Assembly: GCF_022539315.1 (NCBI RefSeq) | Contig: NC_066317.1 | Coordinates: forward strand, 30,016,048-30,080,047 | DNA: 64,000 bases | Source of the DNA: Serinus canaria | Lineage: Eukaryota > Chordata > Aves > Passeriformes > Fringillidae | Reading direction: 5' to 3' | Shown here: in pieces, positions 35,488 to 46,815 of the stretch | Layout: each line of letters opens with the position of its first letter | Numbering within the stretch: position 1 is the first letter of the stretch | The notes under the pieces: generated by a model | Database searches by the model: none | What the model saw: only the letters and a program-made list of their open reading frames with translations | Told to the model about the DNA's origin: nothing | Program-made: the position numbers and the translations under genes

Positions 35488-38400
35488 AGAGTTCAATTAT
35501 TGCTTACCCTTAAATGAAGATTTTTACTATATTATTACTAGGTATACTGATTTTATTAATTTGGGTTTGAATTGTTTTATTGAGTGATTTGGGTGGGCTT
35601 GTTTGGGTTTTTTCCGGGAGTGGGTTGTAGTGTTGTTTTGCTTTGCTTTTGTTTTTTATCTGGAGCTTATTTTAAGCTACTTGCTTATTTTATATAAAAT
35701 TCACATTATTTACTAATTACATCAGTGTAATTCTCAGTACCAGGAATTATTTAGTTATGCATGAATGCCTTTGCCATGGATGCTCAGCATTGTCTTCTAT
35801 CTGTATGTAGAAATAAGTCAAGAAGTTTGAAAGCTGTTGATGTTTTTAATAGGATATGACTTTTTCTTTGTTCTCTAGACTTTTTGCTAATCTTTTATTT
35901 CTCCAAAATATCCATACTCATAAGTGTATGAATTTCTGGATATCAGTAGTGTCTCACAGCATGCACCTTTGTTGAAGTCAAATTGTAGTGAGTGCATGTG
36001 GGTTTTCTTAGGTGTGGCTTTTGATTTGAATTTTTATTTTTAGCTGAGTATAGGCAAAAAAAAAGAGAGTCAGTGCCCGAAACTGAAGTTCTAATAAGAA
36101 TCACAAGGCAAATGCCTTTGTGTCTGTAGGCACAGCCAATGTGGGACAATCAGAACAAATTTATTTCCCAAAAACCAGGGAGTAAGTGGTTGTTTCTGGA
36201 GATTGTTGCTCATGTATTAGCAGTAACTGGAAAAGCTGATAGTCTTAAGATAAAGCATTAGCTACAAAGTAATATTAAGGTATCCTGAAAATTGCATTTT
36301 CAGGACCTCATATACTGTGAATTTGGTGCTAAACAAGCAGTATAGGAGAGGTAGAAACTTTCTGTCTTGAGCTAAGAAACTGGTGTGTTCCACCCTACAT
36401 TCTCAAAGGACCAGGAGTATCAGCAGTTTGGACTGTGATGCTGCACATTGGGTCTGGAAACATTTCCTCACTGAGTTTGTGCAACTGGACTTCATAATTA
36501 AACCTGTTGAGATCTTCCTCTAACAAGTTTGAAAGGGGTTAATAAGAAGTTGGTAGCATTTTTATTAACAGTTTCACCAAAATAAGCAGTTCAGAGCTCT
36601 TGATGTAGTTCTGCTAGATGATAGTCTGAAGTAGTTTGGAATTTAAGGCTTGTACTTGTTGGCTACATTATTGGAGATTGGTCACTGCCTCATTTTAACT
36701 TTATATGCTAGGTAAAGGCAGAGTGTGGATAGAAGATTTGTCCCTTCAGGAGATGCTGGTAAGGTTTGAAAACTGTCTGGGCATAGAATGTACAGGGGGA
36801 ATGCATGGATATGTACATGGGAGGGAATCTAGTCCTTATACACATGTGGAAGACCTTGAAATTCCAAGGTGTTTCATTGATGCTCTGGACTCTGCTGTGA
36901 TTGTCTACTCACCCTGTTGTAGCTTCAGGTGTATGTGTGAATGAAAAAAAGTAAAAGGAGGGAGGAGTCCCATTAAAATCAAATATCTGGTCCATGAAAT
37001 GTCAGTTGGACGCTGATTTAGTTAAGTATAACTAAGTGTAGTTCCCTGCACTTGTCCCTCAGTAAAATCACATTTTTTCCATGAGTTTGCTGGCTGGCAC
37101 CTGCTCCTTTCTCATCCTAGGTGTGATCCAGCCTTCTGACAAGGACAGCTGCTGCAATGGCTCAAGCAGGGCTGTGGGTGGTCTAGCATGGCTTCTGGCT
37201 AGGCCAGCGATCCAGTTCTGTAATTTGTCACCATTTGCAAGCAGTTGGAGTGAGGAGGTGAAGAAAGGCTGGAATTAAAAAAAAAACAAACTGAAAAGCA
37301 GTGCTCCTCATCCCACTGGCAGCTCTTGTCAAGCAGCTGAGGTGCACAGTGGGAAGCTGGGCTGCCCATCCTGCTCCCTGCTCCGAGGGAAGGAAGCCCA
37401 GGTATTCAGTACCCTTAGTTCAGCACTGATTCTAAATTACTGATTATAAATTTACTGAGTTTATAAACCTGAAGGAAACTCAGTTTGCCTATCTGTCTCT
37501 AGCAATTTGTTCACATCGATTTGGTGAAGAACATAACTTGGTAACATGTCAATGTATTGCATAGAAGCCTGCTTTTTTTCTGCATTTTTTTGGGGTTTTT
37601 GGTGTCTTTTTAGCAGATCCTCGCATATTTGCTAATTTTATTTGTCACACAAGATCTTGAAAACTTGCCACAGATGGGAGCAGATTTCCTAGTTCTGTTT
37701 GGATTGGGATGTTTTTTTGAAGACTACAGCCAATGTCTGTTAATACAGTGGTCTTAAACAGGGGAAAAACAGAAGTCATTAGGTATCAATGCCTTGTTGT
37801 TAATCATATCTTTTAAATCATACAGATATTCAAATTGGATACAGAAATCCTAACATGCTTCAAAATGCAGATAAAGGAGCACTGCTGAAATTACTTCCAG
37901 GCAACTTTTACTTGTCTGCTATGTGAGAGCTAGGTCTTGATGGCATAGTGGAAAAAAAATTTCTACTTTTTTGGTCTATGCACCTGGTCCTCTTCATGTG
38001 TGTCTTGAGAACTTGGCATATATGAGCCTGGAAGCAGTACTTGACTTCTTTCAGAGAGGAATAAAGCTCAAGCTCGTGTGTTTGTTTGTTTGTTTTAAAT
38101 TAATTTTATTCCTGTAGTGTCTGTGAGGCATTGAAAATACTTTTGGCTGGATTATTTGATTGCATGGCTGTGGGTTAAAGATCTATCTCAACTGTCCCTT
38201 GTTGCCAGAGGTAAAAATTATGCTTGTTTTAGGAGAGCTGGGTATCACTTTGAGTAGAAAAGTAACCTTAAAATACTTTGTTCTTTATGAAGGAAATTTT
38301 TTTTTCATTTTTGCCTCTTTCTTGTCTATCTTTGTGCATCTGCCATGTCTATAAAAGCAACTGCTTGCCATATGTGATTTTAATGTGTTGTTAAATTACA

Positions 38401-41400
38401 GTTTAATATAAAAATTTACTTTAATGAAGTAAATTTCAAGTAGTAAATAGAAAGCAGCTTCAAATGTATTCAGAAATTGCTAGAGCATTATTGTGCTGGA
38501 ATGTTTGCAATAGAAATTTTGTCTCTTACATGAACTAAGTAGTTCTTTAAAATTGCTATTTCTAATTTGAAATTTTTTAACTTAGGAGAAAGGAGATACA
38601 GAATTTTACTCTGGTGCCTCTTTCCTTTCCTCCTCCCACCCTCACCATTCAAAAAAAGACTTAGAAATAGCACCAAATCTCTCACGTGAATTAGTTCAAG
38701 TGCCTTATGTCCCTCATGCTTGTCCCTAAAGACCCAGTTTTCATTTTAGATTGTGTCCCATGACATGCTGCAGAGATTCCATAAGTTCATTTATTTTTCA
38801 CTGCTTTAACACGAACAAAAAGGTTGAAGAATATTTTTGTAAGGGACTGCGGGACTATTCCCTTCTACTTTATTTCGTTATCTGAAATTTTGGACATTAC
38901 CATTTATTTTTAGTTATAATATTTTTCTCTAATGCATTGTTTTAGAATTTTTAAATTTGCAGTTTGTCATGGGGAAGAACAATACACCTTTCCAGCTGCA
39001 TTTAATTCAGTAAGTAGTTTTGCAATGTTTCCATTTTGGTCTTGAATTTGTTATTATATTTCTTCCATTAGCACACAGTGTTTCATCAGTCATTGTTAAA
39101 GCAAATGTCTTCAAAGATAGTACATTTTCTCTTAGTCTTCTGGCTAAAACCACAACCACTGGCTGCTGCTTTTCATTCCTGTGTAATAAACCAGCAAAAT
39201 ACAAGAAGCAATATTTCCACATAAAATATATAACAGTATGTAACACAATAAAAGCTGCCTTGCAAATTCCTCTCTTTCCATGCAAATTAGCTTATTAAAA
39301 GTTAAATAATGGAATTAGTTATATTGAACTTATTAATAGTTTGGCAGGCCATGGATTCTCAGGCCCCGAAGTTCACAGGCAGACTTTGGGACTGCAACAA
39401 TTCCAGTGCTTTTTAATTCCTGTATAGAAAAGAGATTTTCAAGCAGAAAAGGCTGAAAAAGTTCAGCTTCAAAGTTTTTGCTTCTCAAACTCCAGGGTTT
39501 CTGAAGGGTATACTGAGTCAAATCTGACTATAATCCTCTCCAGTTTAAGAAAGTCCTTATTGACCTCAATTAGAGCACAACCAAATTGCTGCTGTGTGCT
39601 ACAAAGGCTTTTGGTCTCACAGTTTTCAGAGTATCAGTATTAAAATTTGGTACTATCTTACTATGTGCAATGAGAGATTTTACTGGAGTTAGAGAGAGCT
39701 CATCTTCCTGATTCTTGCCTTCAGGTCAGATCTAAAGAATTTCTATTGGAAATTGTAAGGTTTGCTCCCAAGTTCACATTTTTGAGAGTGAATAGTGTTA
39801 TGCAGTTTGGCCAAAATGTAAATTGGCAATAACCTTGTCAGGTTGGAAGCAGCTTGGATAAGAATAAAGTAGTTTCCATAGTTTTGTCAGTTAAAGGAAA
39901 ATACATGATATTTCATTGCCATTCTGGACGAGAGGAATTTATGGGGAAAAGGCAGAAATTTAAAAAAAAAATTAATCTAAAGTCCCTAAACAGGGACACC
40001 ATGCCCTTTAAATTACTTATAGGTTATCAACACTTACAGCTTGAGATGTTGATTCTGAACTTGGCTTCACGAAGCAAAAATAGTTTTTGTTCCTTCTCTC
40101 TATGATTCATATCTTGGAAAACACAGCTGTCTTTGGAAGAACTCTTACCATTCTTGCCATGGTGCCAAAATCAGTTCTCTTAGAATAAGAGATCAAGAGA
40201 ACCCTTGAATACTGCTGCTCATCCTTAAATTAGGAAAAAAATTGGCATAACAAAAGAGAACTTTATAACTCAGAATAATAAATCCAAATCCTAGATAAGT
40301 GACTGACAGAGAATAGAGAGGAGCAAAGTCGAAGTATAAACACATACTTACACTTTATTTCACTGATTTAAAATATATCACCCCTTGTAGCTTTCCCATA
40401 ACATTTGTACTACTGGAATGTCACTAACCATTTATTTTAACTTTTCTGGTGATCAGAAAAAATAAGCAGATTGAGAAAAAGGTGTTTGTCAAAACATGTC
40501 CTAATTATTTTGGTAGCTTGCACACCAGGGTCAGTTTTTTACTTTTCTGAGTGAGTTCTTCATACATATAGTAGCTTTTACTTCTGATCTTTTACCTCTT
40601 AAATATTTTAAAGTGAAGAGACCTGGAGGGGCGGGGTTAAAGGGATGCAGAAACTGGTCACAGTGAGATGTTTGTATTAACTTGCAAATCAATTGATAAG
40701 TCTACATTCTATTTTAGGGCACTGCAAGGATGCTTCTCAATCTAGAAGTTTTTCCAGGGATTTTACTATTGGGAACTACACATACCAAGAATTCCAGAAC
40801 ATGAAAATGTGTATCTGTACTATGATACTGGTAGTTAGAATAGCTGTCCCTAAAGTCAGTTGAGAATATTTAATCCTGGAATTTTTGAAGAACAAAAGCA
40901 ACCACTATTTATATTTGTGACATGTAATAATGATTAAAATTTTTGTCTGAAACAAGTAACCTATTTAATACTAATTCTGGCCCACCAAGCCACATTATCA
41001 GCATATATTCCTAAACTAAAAAGCAATATAAAGTAGAACATGTTTAAAGCATTAGGTTCATATCTAAAAAAAATGTTGCTGCTGCAAAGGATGCATTTTT
41101 TCAAATGGCATTTTAAGTCTCCCAAAAGTGTGAAACAGACTAATGAGAAAACACAGATTTCATGAGAAGAATTTATGTTAGAAGGTTTCATTTCTAGTCC
41201 ATTTTTTATTATTAACAAGATAATATCTCATAGGAGGAACTTTAAATAAGAAAGAATTAGCAGAGTTTTTTGGCTTTTTGTTTGGGGTTTTTTCCCCTTT
41301 CCTTTCATGTTTTGTTTGCTTCGAATGAACTGCATCTCAATATGGATAACTTATTCTTTTATCCTCATATACTATCAGGTATGCTTCAAAGAAAAAAAGT

Positions 41401-42720
41401 AAAGTGGCAAGTTCCTTTATTTCTTTATTTCCTTTAAAACCAAGTTGCTAACCTAATTTCTATTTTGAAATAGTTTTTGTGATGTATAAGAAAAAAAAAA
41501 GCCCAGGTATTCTTACTGTTTTTTCCAAGGCATGGCTACATTTAAGAAAAAAGAAAGGAGAAAACAATGCACTTACTTTTCTGCTCGATGCTACTTCATG
41601 GAGAATTATTGATAGAGGAGGCCTTATTGACTTCCATGGAATCTTAACATCTGCACTGTTGCATATACTTATGTATAGTCTTCTGCACCCCTAAACTAGG
41701 CACCTTCACTTTAACTACAGGCTTACTGATAAACCTAAATAAATCAGGTTTTTATGGAAGTGGTATTACAACACTCCAATTACCTCTTCCCACTAATCCA
41801 TTTAATAGTGTTGGTATTTTATTGTGTTTTAACACATACTCCATTCAGTTCTATGCGGTAATACAGAGGTGTGGCCAGTTGTTACTCACATGAATTCCAA
41901 AACCAGCAAAGCCCAGCTTTTCAGCTGGATTCTATTTTCTGAGTTTATCAATATCACACAGGTAGTACATCTGTTAATTTATACTGGGGCTACCAAAACT
42001 TTATTCTTCTGGAACATGCACTTTCATGGACAGCTATCCAATCTTTTTCAATGTAACTTTGTTGGGAATGGTCAGGTTGGCTGGCCATGTTCCTGGTACT
42101 GTACTTGATGTCAAGTGAGGCAGGGCTTTGGGCTAGGGATGCCAGTGAGGTCTCATTCCAAACCATGGCATGCCCTCTTTATTGAGGATGCATTAGTGTC
42201 TGTATGGCCTGGAATTCAGGGATGCTGCCTTAGCTTGGTCGTAATTCTTGGTTTTGCTTCAGGGCTTCTCACTCTGCATCTCACACATCCACCACCAGGG
42301 GAAAAGGGCAAGGGAAAGTCTGAGAGTATGTTAATGGCAGGGCTGAAGAATTCACAGGTCCAAACACATACAAAAGTAGGTGTGATGAGTTTGCCAGATC
42401 CTTCTGGACTTGCTCATGACTTTGTTCCACTTCTACAGATGGGAAGGGAAAGTATTAATAAGGAAGATTATATCTTAATGGTTTTTCCATGGAAAACTAC
42501 TGAGAGTGACTCCAAAGGAAAGAAAAGATTATGATCTTAGTAATGGAGGTTCCTCCTCTAGAAGTTAATAAGAACTGTTATTTAGAGGCATTCCTTAAAT
42601 GTCTGTACAGCCATGTTCCCATGTAAGACTATTGTAGTACTTGGATTCTCTAATTTCCTTTACACATTAGACAACACCAGAAAGATTATTTCATACATCT
42701 ACTTGCTTAAGAACATTCAA
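35488..42720. other. Noncoding stretch
   Basis: No coding region is supported. The 37081-37400 block is GC-richer and may be an unrecognised old repeat. At 40628-40636 there is an isolated GGGGCGGGG GC-box word. The frame at 42115-42534 is 139 codons open from a GTG but has no ATG at its start, no recognised domain and no splice context, so I do not call it a gene. Confidence 0.5.
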
Positions 42721-42878
42721 TGTCTTTGTTTGTTTGGGAGGGGTTGTTGTTTGTTTTTGGGCTTTTTTGGTATTTTAGTTTTGTTTGGGTGTTTTTTTGT
42801 GGCTTTTGTTTTCATCTTGTTTTGGTTTTGGTTTTTGAGTGGGGTATTGGTATTATGGTAGGTTTTGGGTATTTTATG
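42721..42878 (+). repeat. G/T-rich low-complexity tract
   Basis: About 160 bp of TTTG, TTTGG and GGG-containing sequence on the + strand. G runs are too widely spaced for a canonical G-quadruplex. The open frame across it is compositional. Confidence 0.9.
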
Positions 42879-45187
42879 GAAGAAAAGTGAATAGTGGTGA
42901 GTTAGCCTGATTAATTTAATCTACTTAACCTGTAGTTTAATTTTGTACTTTGACTTGAGTGGTATCTGGGATTAAAAAAAGTGCCTCTACCCAAACTCTG
43001 TGAAGCATCTATATTTGATCTATTTTGTGTTATATAAATTAATGAGGAATGTTGTTCAAGTCTGGTTTGGATCTCCAGATTTAGAGCCTGGTTTTACTTA
43101 GCTGCCCTATAGTCTTCTCTTAAATTGTACGTTCATTACTTCCCTTAAAAAAGCCATGGTCCATTCTCTAGTTATCTGGGGTTGAATTCATGACAGTGGG
43201 TTTGGAAACGCACTGTTTACAACTGTGGTGAGAAATTGAATGAAATTTTTAGAGAAAGCTGAAGGATATTATGCTTATTAATTCATGTATATCTGCTCTA
43301 TGTCCACACACACAGCTGCAACAGATACTTCTGGTTAAAAGAATTTAATCTATGTGTGCATTTATATGGACAGAACATATTGAAGTATTGCATTTGCTGT
43401 GAGATATGATCCTTCTGAGCACAGAAATATTTTATTTCCTAACTAGACATTCTGTAGGCTGTGAAATTTTTATCTTTGTCTGATGAAAAAGACCACTCGT
43501 GACTTAAATGGATTTATCATCATCATTGCTCATCTTTTAAGATGCAGTCTAGATTTAGTTTCAGTCTTTCTTTAGGCAAAATCTAAAGAAAAATGAAAAC
43601 AGTTTTTTTCTGCATAGAATGTATATATATATATATGAAAAAAAGGGAAGAAACTATTATTGTTAACTCTTTGTTTTTTTTCAGGTGATTTTGTTTTCCC
43701 TAATGTCTTATATTATGAATACTTTCTTACCCGTCCTAGCTATCACAGTGGTCTCTTTTACCTTATATTAACAAGGAACATTTTTTTGTCTTAGCCATAA
43801 CAAATTTGTAAACCAAAGTATTTTTTTCTTACTTCAGCAGTTCTTATGTATGCCTAAGGCACAGCAGCAGTGAAAGAAGGAGGAAGCATAATGCTTGTTT
43901 TCCTTTAGACACCTTCCATATAGTACTAAATAGCTTCCAATGTGGGTAACAGCCCATGAGTAATTTTGCTGATAAAAATCTAATCTTTGCACCTACATTT
44001 CTGAAAGACTTTCCTTTTTGAAACAACTGTTCTTACAAAAAGACAAAGAAAACCCTCCTGTAGAAAGAAAAAGTGTGTTACAAAATAAATATTAGTGCCT
44101 CTGACCAAAAAGACACCAACAGGACATTCTAATATATACATCCTTGTTTTCCTCATACCAATCACTGCCTTACCTTTTACTCGTCTGATTACAAGCCACA
44201 CTTTTAAAAATTAAAATGTCCAGTATTGCCACTTCTATTTCATCAAATGAGCCTCTTCGAATTCTATTAGAAGAAGAGGGTAATGATGCATAAACAGATT
44301 AAATTAGTATTGCAATAGCAGTGGGGTTTTTTCAGGTACAGGGCAACTACAAAATGAGGAAAATATTCTGTTTCTGTTATTAATAGCTGCCCAAGTCAGT
44401 GAGTGATTCAGAGAAAAGTAGAAAACTTCAGTTTCAATATTTGACTACACAGAAGTGCTGCAAGAGCTGCAGGAGACCGCAAGTTTCAGACCACAATTGC
44501 ACCCTTTCACAGCAGCTTTCAATTAAAATGAGACATGTTCACTTCCATTCCCACCACCAAATCCCCCCATCAATATTCTGAAGCCTGTTTCAAAAACTGG
44601 TTTTTGATGGCTAGAAATCTTCTTTTAATAGGCTTTTTTTTTTCCCCCAGTCTTTTTTTCCCCTGGTGTTTTCCTCTACAATAACTGTTTGAAAAAGAAA
44701 CCTGTTACCTGTTGTATCAAGGATTAGTCTACAATCTGTTTCTGGAAATTCAGCCTCCTGTAATGATGTGATTCTTCACTTTTTGTAATAACAATATATA
44801 GATCTTTAATATATCCAGGGTACCATATCTCTCTTTTTTTTTTTTTTTTTTTTACAATTTTTTGATTCCTGACAAAAGAGGGGATGCTTTCTGTCTTCAT
44901 GGTGTGAAACATAGGTTTTCTTAGAGCCACTTTTTGCTTTTATCAGGTGACAACATCTTTTAATTTCATAGCATGTCATTAGATTAAATTGGGTAATATC
45001 ATTGCCATGGATAGATATACTTGTTATGGAAAACCAGGTCCTATTAAATGGGTGAAAATTGCTTAGAAAGAAAAAAAAAATCATATGTGTGACAGAAAAC
45101 TTTCTATCTGAATAGAATATTTGAAACGTGATGTAGAAAGAGAAACCTTCTTGCTCTATATTTAATATCCCCATGGATCTCGATGTA
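42879..45187. other. Noncoding stretch
   Basis: No coding region is supported. It contains a (TA)7 run at 43622-43636 and a 20-T run at 44834-44853. Open frames on the - strand between 44.7 and 45.2 kb run through the T tract as lysine runs and are not genes. Confidence 0.55.
44834..44853 (+). repeat. Poly(T) run, 20 nt
   Basis: Twenty uninterrupted T on the + strand. Birds have few poly(A)-tailed retroposons, so a simple homopolymer expansion is likely. No processed gene copy is visible on the left side that would pair with it as a poly(A) tail on the - strand. Confidence 0.95.
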
Positions 45188-45331
45188 ATCACAGAACAGA
45201 ATGACAGAATATTCTGAGCTGGAAGGGATCCTCAGGGATTTTCAAGTCCAGCTCTTTATGTGAATGGTCTGGGGGATCAACCCACAATCTTGGTGTTATC
45301 TGCACCATGCTAATCAGGTTATCAGACCTGG
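45188..45331 (-). mobile_element. tRNA-Ile/CR1 SINE (TguSINE1-like)
   Basis: On the - strand the element starts with a tRNA-Ile-like head (45331 down to 45265). TTAGCATGGTGC is followed by AGATAACACCAAGATTGTGG and a B-box-like GGGTTGATCCC (+ strand 45273-45283). The head resembles isoleucine tRNA with an AAT anticodon region. It continues into a tail containing GGATCCCTTCCAGCTCAGAA and ends with ATTCTGT-type repeats, as in CR1 3' ends, which let CR1 machinery mobilise it. The A box has lost several bases and the B box lacks one base, so it is transcriptionally dead. This head-tail layout is known from songbird SINEs. Confidence 0.85.
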
Positions 45332-46620
45332 TTTTCTTCACTGTATTAGAGGGTAACTGAAGCAATGGCAGCTGTGTTCTTGTTAAAGACTATCAAATAA
45401 AAATGTGTAATATTTCTGTAGTTCTTCTTAATTAATCTGATTCATAGCAATATAAGAACAGAAAGACCAATGTAAAAGTGTTAAAGCAGCTGCTGTAGGT
45501 TTTATCAGGAAAGGAGCCAGCCTGGAAAATCAGAGTTTCTTCATGGGCCACAAATATGAGGCCAGTGGGGCAGGGAGAAAAGGTTTTTGTTACTTGTCTT
45601 TCTAACAGACTTTAAAATAGGAAATTTTTGGAGAAAATGGATGAGAATGGCCTCCTTTTCAGTACTGCACCATAGGAGAATGTTTGATTAACAAGGAAGG
45701 TATTGATTTTGTGCAAGATGATATGGTTATGTTTTCTATTATTGCAAATTCAGTCTGTCTGAACCACCAGAGATTATGGGTTGTGAATTGATACAGTACC
45801 TCTTCCCACACTTACTTTAATCACTTGGTTAACATCTGCAGTTTCACTTCTTGGTTTTGACTGCTGCAAATTAGATATTAATTTCTGAGCTAAGCAAATG
45901 TTCATAGGTAGTATTTTTATTGTTGAGACTATACATAATTAGAAATATTTTCAGATGCTTTAAGGAGGTGACTTTTAGACCCTTTTCAGAGAAAATGAAA
46001 GTAATTTATTAAAAACTTGATGAATATTTTTAACAGAGCTCTGTAACTTTAAACAGAAGGTCATTTAAACCTACAAAGCCAAGAAGATAGAAGATATAAT
46101 TTTTTTTTTAAATGGCTGTGTCTAAAGGGTGCTGCTTAAGCAATAAGTACCTGTGTTTTAATAAGATAAGGGGAGATTTGTTTGCCAATATGAATGTCTC
46201 TTTGTCACCAGAGATAAGCATTTCTTCATGGCAGGGATTTTTGCCTGTTCATCTGTCTGTCCTAGGCCCTTACACAGGGCTGCTCATCATCTCTCTATCA
46301 GAAAACATTCAATGCAAATTGATACAGTGGCAAAGAACCAAATGATTTTTCATGGATTTTCTTGTTGTCTCCCTTTTCAAATGTGTATATTTTTGGATCT
46401 GAAGTTTCAATTTGTCTTTTGTTTCAGGGACTGAAGAAATGCTAATGACCTGGGGATAGTATAAAATCACAGTGGAAAAAAAAAAATTCAGATTTCAAAA
46501 AAATATATCACATGAAGATGGTTGTAAAGTTGCTAGTTAGAGAAACCTGCAATATAGGGTTTTTTTGCCAGGAAGCTACTGTTTTTTGTGTTTATAGAAT
46601 AAGGTAACTTAAATCTCTTA
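45332..46620. other. Noncoding stretch
   Basis: No coding region or recognised repeat is seen. Short AT-rich open frames only. Confidence 0.55.
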
Positions 46621-46815
46621 ATGTCTGCTCCATCGACTCGCTTCAGCTTCTAAATTATTAGAGTAATTTGAAATCTTTAAACATAGTTTGCAGATGCCTT
46701 TATTTGCATTTTCTTTCCATCTCGGTGCTGTAATGGATATTGCCGTGGCTGTAACTAAAAACTATTAATTATAAACTCCTAAAAGCATTGCTGTTTTGGC
46801 AGGGCAAGGAAAGGA
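46621..46815. promoter_or_regulatory. Putative conserved noncoding element with octamer
   Basis: The block holds an exact POU octamer, ATTTGCAT (46702-46709), homeodomain cores in ATTAATTAT (46764-46772) and TAATGG (46731), and several CpGs retained in an otherwise CpG-poor AT-rich setting (CATCGACTCG, CTCGGTG, GCCGTGG). This texture is typical of developmental enhancers. No open frame or repeat accounts for it. Conservation was not measured. Confidence 0.33.

Noticed and set aside
35131..35587. Three long overlapping frames on both strands
   Set aside because: They are translations of the pyrimidine microsatellite (Phe/Ser or Lys/Arg/Glu repeats), not genes.
39007..39298. Paired 92-codon frames on opposite strands
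   Set aside because: Mirror-image frames arise from low stop density in one segment. No motif or homology is recognised in either.
40628..40636. GC box as a promoter
   Set aside because: A single GGGGCGGGG word without a CpG island, TATA box or nearby exon is not enough to call a promoter.
42115..42534. 139-codon open frame, longest non-repetitive one
   Set aside because: It begins at GTG rather than ATG, has no recognised domain, no promoter or splice context, and lies in AT-rich noncoding sequence. An open frame of this size is expected by chance in 64 kb read in six frames.
42721..42878. G-quadruplex in the G/T tract
   Set aside because: G runs of three or more are separated by loops much longer than seven bases, so no canonical quadruplex motif is present.
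45265..45331. Functional tRNA-Ile gene
   Set aside because: The A box is deleted in part, the B box lacks a base, cloverleaf pairing is broken and the sequence runs on into a CR1-like tail, so it is a SINE head.
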